Origin: Kineosporia sp. R_H_3
Lineage (GTDB): Bacteria > Actinomycetota > Actinomycetes > Actinomycetales > Kineosporiaceae
Direction: 5' to 3'
Length of the DNA stretch: 49,893 nucleotides
Assembly: GCF_002198675.1 (NCBI RefSeq)
Contig: NZ_MWLL01000204.1
Location: 5,781-55,673 of the forward strand
Made by a program: the position numbers and the translations under genes. The notes under the pieces are model-generated. The model was not told where the DNA came from. It saw only the letters and a list, made by a program, of their open reading frames with translations, and made no database searches. Below are positions 34,291-42,408 of this stretch, in pieces. Every line of letters starts with the position of its first letter. The first letter of the stretch is position 1.

Positions 34291-34935
34291 CTACGGCGCG
34301 TGCCGCTCGCCCGTGGCGGCGTCCGCAGGGCGGTCACGGCGGCGACGGGCCCAGCCGACGAGGGGGACGACGAACGAGGCGAGGATCGCCACCCCGGCGA
34401 CGACGTAGGCGGCCCACTTGACCGCCGGTACCGAGTGGCCGACGTAGCCGAGCACCACGAGGCCGCTGCCCCAGACCGCTGCCCCGACGAGGTTCGCCGA
34501 GAGGAAGCGCGGGTAGCTCATCCGCCCGATGCCGGCGACGATCGGCGTGAAGGTCCGCACCCAGGGGATGAACCGGGCGACGACGACCGCCCACCAGCCG
34601 TGCCGCTCGTAGAACCGCTCGGCGCGCTCGACGTGCCGCGCCGCCCGGCCGGCCCGGCGCAGCAGCCAGGGCCGGCCGAGCCGGCGGCCGGACCAGTAGC
34701 CCACGGCATCCCCGGCGACCGCGGCGACGAAGACGCCCCCGGCGAGCACCGGCAGGGAGAGCCCTGTGCCGGGCTCCGCCGCGAGCAGCCCGGCGGTGAA
34801 GAGCACCGAGTCCCCGGGCAGGAAGAACCCGACGAGCAGCCCGGACTCGACGAAGACGAGCGTGAAGAGGACGACGTACACCGCACCCGCGGACAGGTTC
34901 TCGATGTCGGTGAGGCCGGAGAGCCACTCGGACAT
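34291..34935 (-). CDS. DedA-family membrane protein
   Basis: 214 residues of the DedA/SNARE-associated superfamily. The re-entrant-loop motif FVESGLLVGFFLPGDSVLFTAGLLA is near the N-terminus and the signature FIPWVRTFTPIVAGIGRMSYPRF is central, with membrane helices on each side. DedA proteins act in lipid (undecaprenyl phosphate or phosphatidylethanolamine) translocation and membrane homeostasis. Its ATG overlaps the stop of the upstream regulator gene by one base, so both are co-expressed. Confidence 0.92.
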   Translation of the reverse strand: MSEWLSGLTDIENLSAGAVYVVLFTLVFVESGLLVGFFLPGDSVLFTAGLLAAEPGTGLSLPVLAGGVFVAAVAGDAVGYWSGRRLGRPWLLRRAGRAARHVERAERFYERHGWWAVVVARFIPWVRTFTPIVAGIGRMSYPRFLSANLVGAAVWGSGLVVLGYVGHSVPAVKWAAYVVAGVAILASFVVPLVGWARRRRDRPADAATGERHAP

Positions 34936-35681
34936 CAGGACCGCCCCGCTGCCGTGGTCGGGGCGTCCGGACCGTCGTCCGGCCCGTCCGGCTCGTCGTC
35001 CGGCCCGTCCGGCCCGTCGTCGGTGCCGCCGGCCGGGGGCAGCGCCGGGGCGACGACCCAGTAGCCGTGGTAGTCCATTGCGCCCTCGGGGACCTCGGAG
35101 CGGGCCGAGTAGGGCTCGAGCAGGTCGCTCACGGCGTCGGCGAGCGAGCGCGCCTCGGCCGGCGTGAGCCGCAGCCCGGTCATGAGGAAGGCGCTCGGCC
35201 GGTCGTTGTCCGGGCCGTGGGCGTGCCGGTAGGCGCGCGCGGCCTCGAGCTCGGCCCGCAGCTGGTCGGTCATCCGGCCGAAGAGCACCTGCTCGGCGGC
35301 CCGCCCGGCGAGCGTGGACTCGGCGCTGATCCGCATCCCGGTGCCGAGCGCGCGCCAGGGCCGCTCGCGCCCGTCGCCCGTCGCGTCCGCGCGGCCGACG
35401 AGCCCGAACCGCTCGAGGGCGCGCAGGTGGTAGCTCATCGCGGACGGCGTGAGCCCCGCCACCCGGGCGCACTCGGTGGCCGTGAGCACGTCGCCGCCGA
35501 AGAGCCGCTCGAGGACGGCGACCCGTGCCGGGTGGGCCAGGGCCCGGATCGCCCGCGGGTCGGAGACGACGATGTCGCCGTCCTCGGTCCGCCGCTGCCC
35601 CACCTGCGCAGGGTACGACGGCGTCCGCGTCACGACCCGGCGGCGGGCCGCGGGCTCCCTGCCGGGCCTTGCGGAAGACAT
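34935..35681 (-). CDS. ArsR-like winged-helix regulator, divergent from MFS exporters
   Basis: About 248 residues from ATG 35681; starts further upstream (35717) or downstream are possible. The winged helix (about residues 40-105) reads DPRAIRALAHPARVAVLERL, LTATECARVAGLTPSAMSYHLRALERFGLV, as in ArsR/HTH_20 regulators, followed by a helical dimer domain (RMTDQLRAELEAARAYRH). The tail is rich in Asp, Pro and Gly. It is divergent from two MFS exporter genes, whose 5' end overlaps its promoter, so repression of those exporters is likely (inference). Confidence 0.85.
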   Translation of the reverse strand: MSSARPGREPAARRRVVTRTPSYPAQVGQRRTEDGDIVVSDPRAIRALAHPARVAVLERLFGGDVLTATECARVAGLTPSAMSYHLRALERFGLVGRADATGDGRERPWRALGTGMRISAESTLAGRAAEQVLFGRMTDQLRAELEAARAYRHAHGPDNDRPSAFLMTGLRLTPAEARSLADAVSDLLEPYSARSEVPEGAMDYHGYWVVAPALPPAGGTDDGPDGPDDEPDGPDDGPDAPTTAAGRS

Positions 35682-35686
35682 ATCTG

Positions 35687-35702
35687 AAAGAGTACCTTCA
35701 CA
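35687..35702. promoter_or_regulatory. Imperfect dyad in the regulator/MFS divergent promoter
   Basis: The AT-richer segment TGAAAGAGTACCTTCA has matching outer arms (TGAA/TTCA) and one further inner pair. It lies only 5-20 bp from either start codon, where a bound ArsR-like protein would block both transcripts. Confidence 0.3.
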
Positions 35703-35706
35703 AATT

Positions 35707-37065
35707 ATGAAACACATGCTTGAGAACTCGCTCTGGCGGCACCGGGACCTGCGGCTCGCCGCGGCCGGCCGGTCGGCGTCCTTCCTCGGCGACGAGGTCG
35801 CGACGATCGCCCTGACGCTCTACGCCTTCGACGCAGGCTGGGGCGCGACCGGGGTCGCCGCCGTCCTCGTCGCCGCGGCCCTGCCGCTCGCGGTCGGGGC
35901 GCCGCTCGCGGGCCGGCTCGTCGACCGGGTCGACTCCCGGCGTGCGACGACGCTCGCGGCGCTCTGGCAGGGCCTGTGCGCGTCCGGGGCGCTCGTCGTC
36001 CTCGTCGCGGGCGACCCGGCCTCGCCCGTCACGGCCGCGGCACTGCTGGGCCTCGTCGTCGCCCTCGGTGCCGGGCAGGCGGTCTCAGGGCCGGCGTGGC
36101 AGGCGCTCGTGCCGCACCTCGTGCCGGCCGACGAGGTGCCGCGGGCGGTCGCCCTGCTGCAGTCGACGACGACGCTCGCCGGCGTCGCGGGGCCGGCCGT
36201 CGGCGGCCTGCTCGTCGCGGGCGGCGGGGTCGCCGGCGCGCTCGCCGTCGACGCCGTGAGCTTCGGGGTGCTCGCCGTCGCCGCCCGCGCCGTCGCCACC
36301 GTGCGCCGGCCCGGTCCCGCCGCGGGCGGCGGGGGGACCTGGGCGGGCTACGCGCTGCTGCGCGACGACCGCGTCCTCGGGACCCTCGTCGCCGGGCTCG
36401 TCGCGATGATCGTCGTCCTCCAGGTCGTCGTCGTCCTCGACGTCCTCCTCGTGCGGGACGTCCTCGGTGCGGGCCCGGCCGGCTACGGGGTCGTCAACGC
36501 GCTCTTCGCCGCCGCGATGGTCGTCGGCGCGCTCGGGGCCGGCCGCTGGTGCGCGCCGCGGGCCCAGGTCGGGGTCGTCGTGGGCTCCGTCGCGGCGATC
36601 GCCGGGCTCGTCGTGCTCGGCGGCGTGGCCCCGTCGCTCGGCTGGTTCGCCCTGGCGCTGGCGGGCATCGGCCTCGGCAACGGTGCGCTCAACGTCGCGT
36701 TCGGCGCCTTGCTCGCGGGCCGGGTGCCGGACGCCGTCCGGGGGCGGGTCTTCGCGGCCGTCACCGGTGCGACGCAGACGGCGTCCATCGGGGGGATGGC
36801 GCTCGGCGGCGTGGTCGGCGGGCTCGTCGACGTCCGCACCGCCTGGGTCGCGGCGGGCGCGGCAGGTCTGGCCGTGAGCGCCGTCGTCGCCGCGGCGACC
36901 CTGCGCTCGGTGCGCCGGCCCGGTGTGACCGGCGGGGCGGGTGTTGTGACTAATGCTGTGACGTTAGAGTCAAGTCCGACCGCACGGACAGATCGGCCCG
37001 CACCGGGCCCGGTACGGACAGGGGCACCGGCACGTGGGGAAGAGCAGCGTCTGGCGGCATCGTGA
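35707..37065 (+). CDS. MFS exporter, first of a tandem pair
   Basis: 452 residues with about 12 hydrophobic helices of the MFS_3/DHA3 type: WRHRDLRLAAAGRSASFLGDEVATIALTL at the start, then GAPLAGRLVDRVDSRRATT (motif A region) and PAWQALVPHLVPADEVPRAVAL. It likely pumps a drug or metabolite outward with proton exchange. The final 45 residues are hydrophilic, resemble translated leader sequence of the next gene and overlap it by 32 bases, so the original stop has probably been lost. The ATG at 35707 has no strong ribosome site; ATG 35716 is an alternative. Confidence 0.85.
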   Translation: MKHMLENSLWRHRDLRLAAAGRSASFLGDEVATIALTLYAFDAGWGATGVAAVLVAAALPLAVGAPLAGRLVDRVDSRRATTLAALWQGLCASGALVVLVAGDPASPVTAAALLGLVVALGAGQAVSGPAWQALVPHLVPADEVPRAVALLQSTTTLAGVAGPAVGGLLVAGGGVAGALAVDAVSFGVLAVAARAVATVRRPGPAAGGGGTWAGYALLRDDRVLGTLVAGLVAMIVVLQVVVVLDVLLVRDVLGAGPAGYGVVNALFAAAMVVGALGAGRWCAPRAQVGVVVGSVAAIAGLVVLGGVAPSLGWFALALAGIGLGNGALNVAFGALLAGRVPDAVRGRVFAAVTGATQTASIGGMALGGVVGGLVDVRTAWVAAGAAGLAVSAVVAAATLRSVRRPGVTGGAGVVTNAVTLESSPTARTDRPAPGPVRTGAPARGEEQRLAAS

Positions 37066-38491
37066 CCTGCGGATCGCGGTCGTCGGCAAGTCGGTCTCCT
37101 ACCTCGGGGACGACCTGGCCGCCATCGCGCTGACGCTCTTCGCGTACGACGCCGGCTGGGGCACCCCGGGGGTCGCCGCCCTCATCGGCGCCACCGCGCT
37201 GCCGTGGGCCGTCGGTGCGCCGCTCGCAGGCCGCTACGTCGACCGGACCGACTCGCGACGGGCCACGGTGGTGACGGCCGCCGTCCAGGTCGTCCTCGCT
37301 CTCGCCGCCGCGGCGCTCGTCGCCTTCGCCCCGGCCCGGTCCCCGTTCACGCTGGCCGCCCTCGTCGCGCTCGTCGCGCTCATGGCCCTCGCCCAGGTCG
37401 TCGCGAGCCCGGCCTGGCAGGCGCTGCTGCCGCACCTCGTCCCGGACGACGAGGTGTCCCGGGCGATCGGCCTCAGCCAGGCCGGGACGGCGGCCGCGAC
37501 GGTCGCCGCCCCGGCGCTCGCCGGGGTGCTCGTCGGCACGGTGGGGGTCGCGAGCGCGCTGCTCGTCAACGCCGCGACGTTCCTCGTGCTCGTCGTCATG
37601 GCCCGGGCCGTCCGCGTCGTGCGGCGTCCCGAGCCGGGTGCGGGCGGCGACAGCGCCTGGGCGGGGCTGGCCCTCATCCGGGCCGACGCCCTGTTCTCCG
37701 CGCTGCTCGGCGGGATCCTCGTCATCCTGCTCGTCATCCAGGTCGTCTCGGTCGTCGACGTGTTCCTCGTCCGGGACGTCTTCGGCGCCGGGCCGACCAC
37801 GTACGGGCTCGTGACGGGTGTGCTCGCCGGCGCCGGCCTCGTCGGTGCGCTCGTCGCCGGCCGCGCGGCCACCGTCCGGGCGCAGGCCTGGGGCATCGTC
37901 GGGTCGCTCGTCGTCGTCTCGGCGCTCACGACGCTCGCCGGCCTGGCCCCGGGGCTGGCCTGGGTCGCGGTCGCCTTCGGCGGGATCGGGCTCGGCTTCG
38001 GGGCGCTCAACGTCTACGTCGGGTCGTTCACCGTGGCCCGGACCTCGGACGCCGTGCGCGGCCGGGCGTTCGCCGCGGTCGCGGGCACCACGCAGCTCGC
38101 GAGCGTCGTCGGGCTGGGGCTCGCCGCGTTCCTCGGGAGCGCGCTGGGCCCGCGGACGGCGTTCGTCGGCTCGGGCGTCGCCGGGGCCGTCGTGTGCGTC
38201 GTCGTCGCCGCGGTGGTCCTCGGCGCGCTCCGGACGGCGGGTGCCGGCGGCGGCGCGCCGGCCGAACCTGGTGAGCCTGCCGAGCCTGCCGAGGCCGCCG
38301 AGCCGGCCGAAGCGGTCGGGGCACCCGCGGGCACAGCTCCGGACACCGACCCGGACGCCGAGCCGGACGCTGAGCCGGACGCCGACCCGGACGCCGACCC
38401 CGACGCCGAGCCCGCCGTCCCGCTGCGCCCCGTCGGCGCCGACCTCGTGGGCGACCCGCGGGCGGTCCTCGACCGGCTGCGACGCGGCTGA
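37034..38491 (+). CDS. MFS exporter, second of a tandem pair, with acidic repeat tail
   Basis: 485 residues, closely similar to the preceding exporter along its length (WRHRDLRIAVVGKSVSYLGDDLAAIALTL, GAPLAGRYVDRTDSRRATV, PAWQALLPHLVPDDEVSRAIGL), so the pair arose by duplication. GTG 37034 follows AGGGG by about 10 bases and lies inside the end of the first gene. After the last helix it carries a cytoplasmic tail of about 85 residues with Ala/Glu/Pro runs and DAEP/DADP repeats. It is probably controlled with its partner by the divergent ArsR-like regulator. Confidence 0.87.
   Translation: MGKSSVWRHRDLRIAVVGKSVSYLGDDLAAIALTLFAYDAGWGTPGVAALIGATALPWAVGAPLAGRYVDRTDSRRATVVTAAVQVVLALAAAALVAFAPARSPFTLAALVALVALMALAQVVASPAWQALLPHLVPDDEVSRAIGLSQAGTAAATVAAPALAGVLVGTVGVASALLVNAATFLVLVVMARAVRVVRRPEPGAGGDSAWAGLALIRADALFSALLGGILVILLVIQVVSVVDVFLVRDVFGAGPTTYGLVTGVLAGAGLVGALVAGRAATVRAQAWGIVGSLVVVSALTTLAGLAPGLAWVAVAFGGIGLGFGALNVYVGSFTVARTSDAVRGRAFAAVAGTTQLASVVGLGLAAFLGSALGPRTAFVGSGVAGAVVCVVVAAVVLGALRTAGAGGGAPAEPGEPAEPAEAAEPAEAVGAPAGTAPDTDPDAEPDAEPDADPDADPDAEPAVPLRPVGADLVGDPRAVLDRLRRG
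38354..38413 (+). repeat. 12-bp tandem repeat coding DA(E/D)P in the exporter tail
   Basis: Five consecutive 12-base units (GACGCCGAGCCG type) encode DAEP, DAEP, DADP, DADP, DAEP. Such tracts vary in copy number by replication slippage and here form an acidic, flexible tail. Confidence 0.75.
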
Positions 38492-38533
38492 CGCAACGTC
38501 CCGGACGCGTCGGGCGTCTCCCGGGGTGCAGGT

Positions 38534-38560
38534 GTCCGGCCGCCCTCGAGGCGGCCGGAC
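38534..38560. terminator. Strong hairpin after the MFS pair
   Basis: GTCCGGCCGCC (38534-38544) and its exact reverse complement (38550-38560) form an 11-bp GC-rich stem with a 5-base loop, 43 bases after the exporter stop and between convergent genes. It can terminate from either side. Confidence 0.75.
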
Positions 38561-38570
38561 GCCTGACCAG

Positions 38571-38595
38571 TGGCCGTCCGCGGACTCGAACCGCG
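38571..38595 (-). other. tRNA-like T-arm and 3' acceptor strand, probably a tRNA remnant
   Basis: On the minus strand, a 5-bp stem CGCGG/CCGCG closes the 7-base loop TTCGAGT, giving the invariant GG-TTCGAGT-CC of a tRNA T-arm. It is followed by GACGGCC and A, the size of an acceptor 3' strand plus discriminator base, and then the hairpin at 38534-38560. A partial 5' partner GGCCGT exists 102 bases upstream (complement of 38667-38672), but no anticodon arm with T33 and no CCA could be found. It may be a decayed tRNA end or coincidence. Confidence 0.25.
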
Positions 38596-38753
38596 GGCCG
38601 TCCCGGGCGGGAGGCAGCTTCGAGATGGTCGTTTCTCGACGGGAGTTCTTTCTCCGCTGGACCTCTACGGCCTCCTCCGACGCTAGTCCGCCCGGCCCGG
38701 CCGCCGGAACGCGCGAAGGTCCCCGCCCGGGGTACCGTCGGCTGTCTGGTCCG

Positions 38754-39635
38754 TCACTCCGGCTCGACGGGCACCCAGAGCTCGGCCCGCGCCGTCGCGC
38801 CGTCCGCCGACAGCTCGTTGCGGAGCATCTCCGGCCCCGGCCTGCTGCGCCACGGGTTCGACGGGAACCACTGGGTGAAGACGTCCCGCCACAGCTCCTG
38901 GACCACCGCCGGGAACGGCCCTGACACGGCGAAGACCGCCCACGCCCCGGCCGGCACGTCGAGGCTGTCGAGCCCGGCCTCGTCGGGGCCCGGACCGCCG
39001 TGCCGGGCCGCGGCGAACCAGTAGTCGAGCTCTGTCCCCTCGCTGCGCTCCGCGCCGAGACCGTCGCTGACGTTCAGCTGCCCGGCCGGCTCGCCGTCCG
39101 CGAGCCCTGCGACCTGCTCGCGCACCTGCGGCGGCAGACCGCGCAGGAAGGCGACGATCGCCGGGTTCATCCCCTCGTGCACGAGCGGGACCCGGGCCCG
39201 CACCCCGACGAGCCGGAACGGCCCGGGCTCCGTGATCCGGTACTCCATGACGGCACTCCCTTCGACGACGACGCGGAAGGAGAGCCGCTGCTGCGCCCGC
39301 AGGGCCGCCCCGGTCCGGCGCGCCTCGCCCGGCGTGACGCCGTGCACGGCCCGGAACGCCCGGCCGAACCCCTCGGCGGACCCGTACCCGAACCGCACGG
39401 CGATGTCGAGCAGTGGCTCGTCCCCGGCGAGCACGGCCGCACCGGCGAGGGTGGCGCGCCGGCGCCGGACGTACTCCCCGAGCGGCATCCCGGCGAGCGC
39501 CGAGAACATCCGCCGCAGGTGGTGCTCCGACGTGGCCGCCGCCCGTGCGAGCGCGGCGACGTCCGGGTCCTGCCCCGGGTGCGTCGTGAGTCGCCGCTCG
39601 AGCTCGTCGAGCGCCGCGTTGAGCCGGTCCGGCAT
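38754..39635 (-). CDS. AraC-family regulator with GyrI-like effector domain
   Basis: 293 residues. The N-terminal AraC DNA-binding domain (about 8-110) has both helix-turn-helix units, with SEHHLRRMFSALAGMPLGEYVRRRR and DIAVRFGYGSAEGFGRAFRAVHGVTPGEARR. From about 130 onward is a GyrI-like/AraC_E_bind domain (MEYRITEPGPFRLVGVRARVPL through RAELWVPVEP) that binds lipophilic or drug-like molecules. The layout resembles Rob/TipA-type sensors, but with the DNA-binding part first. Targets are unknown; the next gene upstream on the same strand is a carboxylate-amine ligase. Confidence 0.9.
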   Translation of the reverse strand: MPDRLNAALDELERRLTTHPGQDPDVAALARAAATSEHHLRRMFSALAGMPLGEYVRRRRATLAGAAVLAGDEPLLDIAVRFGYGSAEGFGRAFRAVHGVTPGEARRTGAALRAQQRLSFRVVVEGSAVMEYRITEPGPFRLVGVRARVPLVHEGMNPAIVAFLRGLPPQVREQVAGLADGEPAGQLNVSDGLGAERSEGTELDYWFAAARHGGPGPDEAGLDSLDVPAGAWAVFAVSGPFPAVVQELWRDVFTQWFPSNPWRSRPGPEMLRNELSADGATARAELWVPVEPE

Positions 39636-39728
39636 CGTGCTCCCCTTCCCTGACCCCTCGACGCTAGGCCCGGGGCGCGGCCGGCGGCCCGACCGTGCCG
39701 GTGCGGCTCGCGTCGGTGGCCCGTCCGG

Positions 39729-40868
39729 TCAGGGCACGTCCGCGCGCAGCCGCCCGACGAGGTCGGTGACGACGGCCCGCAGGTCGCCGCCGTGCGCCGC
39801 GGCGACGGCGCGCTGCCTGATGTACGACGCGCCCTCGGCGACGAGTGCGGCGACGTCCTCCAGCTCGGCGGTGCAGCCGAGCCGGCGGGCCACCGGGGCG
39901 AGCCGCTCGACGAGGTCGAGGACGTCGTCCGTGACGAGCCGTTCGGTGCCCTTCGCGTCGAGGACGACGATCGCGTCGGTGCCGTAGCGCGCCGCCCGCC
40001 ACTTGTTCTCCTGGACGTGCCACGGCGGCAGCGGCGCCGGCAGCGTGCCCTCGCGCCAGCGGTCGCAGGCCTCGACGACGAGGCAGTGCGTCAGCGCAGC
40101 GATCGCCGTCACCTCGCGCAGCGTCGGGACGCCGTCCGCGACCCGGACCTCGAGCGTGCCGAGGTGCGGCGCCGGGCGCAGGTCCCAGCGCAGCTCCCCG
40201 AGCTCGTCGATGACGCCGGTCGTGAAGACGTCGTCGAGGTAGGCCTCGTACTGCTCCCACGTGGCGAACTGGAACGGCAGCCCGGCCGTCGGCAGCTGCT
40301 GGAACATCAGGGCCCGGTTGCTCGCGTACCCGGTGTCGATGCCCGCCCAGAACGGCGACGACGCCGACAGCGCCTGCAGGTGCGGGTGGTAGGCGAGCAT
40401 CGCCGAGAGGACCGGCAGGACGGCGTCCCGGTGCGGCATCCCGACGTGCACATGGACGCCGTAGATGAGCATCTGCCGGCCCCACCACTGGGTGCGGTCG
40501 ATGAGGGTCGCGTAGCGCGGGCCCTCGGCGACGAGCTGGTCCTGCCAGGCGGCGAAGGGGTGCGTCCCGGCGCTGAAGAGCTCGACGCCGAGGCCGTCGG
40601 TGACCCCGCGGACCTCGGCGAGGCTGCCCGCGAGGTCGGCCCGGGCCTCGGCGGCGTTCGCGCAGATCCCGGTGACGAGCTCGACGGTGTTGAGCAGGAG
40701 CTCCTGCTTGATCCGCGGGTGCCCGGGGCTGCCGTCCGGGCCGGGGAGCGCCGCGAGGACGGTGTCGGCGAGCTGGACGAGGTCTCCCGTCCCGGCGTCG
40801 ACGAGGCCGAGCTCCCATTCGACGCCGAGGGTCGGGGCGGGGGACGGGGTGAAGTCGACGTGCACCAC
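39729..40868 (-). CDS. Carboxylate-amine ligase, YbdK/GCS2 family
   Basis: 379 residues. The GCS2 fold begins with TLGVEWELGLVD (metal-binding Glu residues) and has the IYGVHVHVGMPHRD motif, RWDLRPAPHLGTLEVRVADGVPTLRE and a final VQENKWRAARYG block. Members make gamma-glutamyl-cysteine-type bonds with ATP; true YbdK has weak glutamate-cysteine ligase activity. GTG 40868 was chosen because AGGAAGG lies 8 bases upstream; longer versions have no support. It is divergent from the phosphate transporter gene, with a PHO box in the shared upstream region. Confidence 0.88.
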   Translation of the reverse strand: MVHVDFTPSPAPTLGVEWELGLVDAGTGDLVQLADTVLAALPGPDGSPGHPRIKQELLLNTVELVTGICANAAEARADLAGSLAEVRGVTDGLGVELFSAGTHPFAAWQDQLVAEGPRYATLIDRTQWWGRQMLIYGVHVHVGMPHRDAVLPVLSAMLAYHPHLQALSASSPFWAGIDTGYASNRALMFQQLPTAGLPFQFATWEQYEAYLDDVFTTGVIDELGELRWDLRPAPHLGTLEVRVADGVPTLREVTAIAALTHCLVVEACDRWREGTLPAPLPPWHVQENKWRAARYGTDAIVVLDAKGTERLVTDDVLDLVERLAPVARRLGCTAELEDVAALVAEGASYIRQRAVAAAHGGDLRAVVTDLVGRLRADVP

Positions 40869-40984
40869 GGCAAGATCCTTCCTGACTCGCTCGGTCCAGT
40901 TTGGCAGGTCCCGGCCGAGGTCCCCCGGACGGCGCATCCGGGGCCGCTCCCGACCCGTTCGGCCCCGTACGACGGTGGCTCGCG

Positions 40985-41011
40985 GATGAACACGGTGAAC
41001 GAACGGTGAAC
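40985..41011. promoter_or_regulatory. PHO box (PhoP-type direct repeats) upstream of pit
   Basis: GGTGAAC occurs at 40994-41000 and 41005-41011, exactly 11 bp apart, with a degenerate GATGAAC at 40985-40991. Read on the other strand these are GTTCACC units, the streptomycete PHO box with its 11-bp period. They lie about 145 bp before the PiT transporter start and about 120 bp before the divergent ligase gene. PhoP control of phosphate transport is expected. Confidence 0.75.
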
Positions 41012-41154
41012 ACAAGTCGAAAAGGGACTCTCGCCTCTTCTTACGGGCACACAACTGCGGGATAACGATGACGAACGATGTGCGCCGCCGGGCTCCACCC
41101 TGCACGTCACCGCTTCGCCCCTCCCTGCCTCGCCGCCCCTACCCGGAGGTTCCG

Positions 41155-42309
41155 GTGGACCTGGTCCTGCTCAGCGTCATCGCTGTCGTCGCCCTGGCAC
41201 TCCTCTTCGACTTCTCGAACGGCTTCCACGACGCGGCCAACTCGATCGCCACCGTCGTGGCCACGAAGGTCATGTCCGCGCGGATGGCCGTCTGGTTCTC
41301 CGCGTTCTTCAACTTCGCCGCCTTCTTCTTCGTCGGCACCGCCGTGGCCAACACGGTCGCCAAGGTCGTCAAGCCGGGCATGGAAGGGGTCGGCGTCGTC
41401 TTCGCCGCCCTCCTCGCCGCGATCGCCTGGAACTACGCGACCTGGTTCGTCGGCATGCCGTCCTCCTCGAGCCACGCGATCATCGGCGGCCTCATCGGTG
41501 CCGGCCTCGCGGCCGGGGGCACGGACGCGGTCGACTGGAGCAACGTCAAGAAGGTCGCCTTCGCGATCGTCCTGTCGCCGGCCGTCGCGCTGAGCGTCGC
41601 CGTCCTCGCCACCGGGCTCGTCATCCTGCTCCAGAAGGCCACCGGCTGGGGGGACGACGCCAAGCCGTTCAAGGGCCTGCAGCTCGTCTCCGCGGCGGCG
41701 GTGTCCTTCGGTCACGGTGCCAACGACGCGCAGAAGACCATGGGTGTCATCGCGACCCTGCTCGTCGGTGCCGGCTACCTGTCGACCGACGACCCGGCGA
41801 ACATCTCGGTCCCGACCTGGGTCGCGCTCCTCGCGTACGGCGCGATCGCGGCCGGCACGGTCTGGGGCGGCTGGCGGATCGTCCACACCATGGGCATGAA
41901 GATCACGAACCTCAACGCCCGGACCGGTGTCGCGGCGAACATCGGCGCGACGACGGCGATCTTCGGCGCGACCCAGCTCGGCATCCCGATCTCGACGACG
42001 CACGCGGCCGCCTCGTCGGTCGTCGGCGCCGGCATCGGCGGCCGCCGCGGGGTCAACTGGCGGGTCATCGGCGAGATGGTCGTCGCGTGGATCGTCACCC
42101 TGCCGTCGACGGCCGCGATCGCCTGGCTCGCCTTCGAGCTGACGAAGCTGCCCTCGCCGGTCAACGTCATCGTCGTCGGCGCCGTCGTCCTCGGCTTCGG
42201 CTCCTGGATCATCTGGGCGATGCGCCACAGCATGGGCCACAAGGAGATCGAGGCCGAGCTCGCGACGACGGCGGGCGCCGTCCTCGAGCCCGAGAAGGCC
42301 GCGGCCTGA
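41155..42309 (+). CDS. pit: PiT-family inorganic phosphate transporter
   Basis: 384 residues, about ten membrane helices. Both PiT signature repeats are present: N-terminal FDFSNGFHDAANSIATVVATK and C-terminal-half FGHGANDAQKTMGV, as well as VGMPSSSSHAIIGG and PISTTHAAASSVVGAG. It moves metal-phosphate with protons across the membrane. GTG 41155 sits 5 bases after GGAGG and removes an unlikely basic extension. A PHO box lies upstream and a 15-bp hairpin downstream, so it is a single-gene transcript regulated by phosphate. Confidence 0.95.
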   Translation: MDLVLLSVIAVVALALLFDFSNGFHDAANSIATVVATKVMSARMAVWFSAFFNFAAFFFVGTAVANTVAKVVKPGMEGVGVVFAALLAAIAWNYATWFVGMPSSSSHAIIGGLIGAGLAAGGTDAVDWSNVKKVAFAIVLSPAVALSVAVLATGLVILLQKATGWGDDAKPFKGLQLVSAAAVSFGHGANDAQKTMGVIATLLVGAGYLSTDDPANISVPTWVALLAYGAIAAGTVWGGWRIVHTMGMKITNLNARTGVAANIGATTAIFGATQLGIPISTTHAAASSVVGAGIGGRRGVNWRVIGEMVVAWIVTLPSTAAIAWLAFELTKLPSPVNVIVVGAVVLGFGSWIIWAMRHSMGHKEIEAELATTAGAVLEPEKAAA

Positions 42310-42352
42310 CGGCTGCGCACCACGGCGGCCCGCGCGGCCGCCGCGACGTCCC

Positions 42353-42385
42353 GGTCCCGGGCACCCCGTGGGGGTGCCCGGGACC
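42353..42385 (+). terminator. 15-bp hairpin terminator after pit
   Basis: GGTCCCGGGCACCCC (42353-42367) and its exact reverse complement (42371-42385) form a 15-bp stem with a 3-base loop, 44 bases after the transporter stop. A TGTTC follows instead of a T-run. Confidence 0.85.
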
Positions 42386-42408
42386 TGTTCGTGGGCGAGG
42401 ATTCACCG

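Noticed and set aside
38571-38672. Complete tRNA-Sec or other long-variable-arm tRNA
   Set aside because: The acceptor pairing is only partial, there is no TCA anticodon in a 7-base loop with T33, and no CCA. Only the T-arm-like part is supported.
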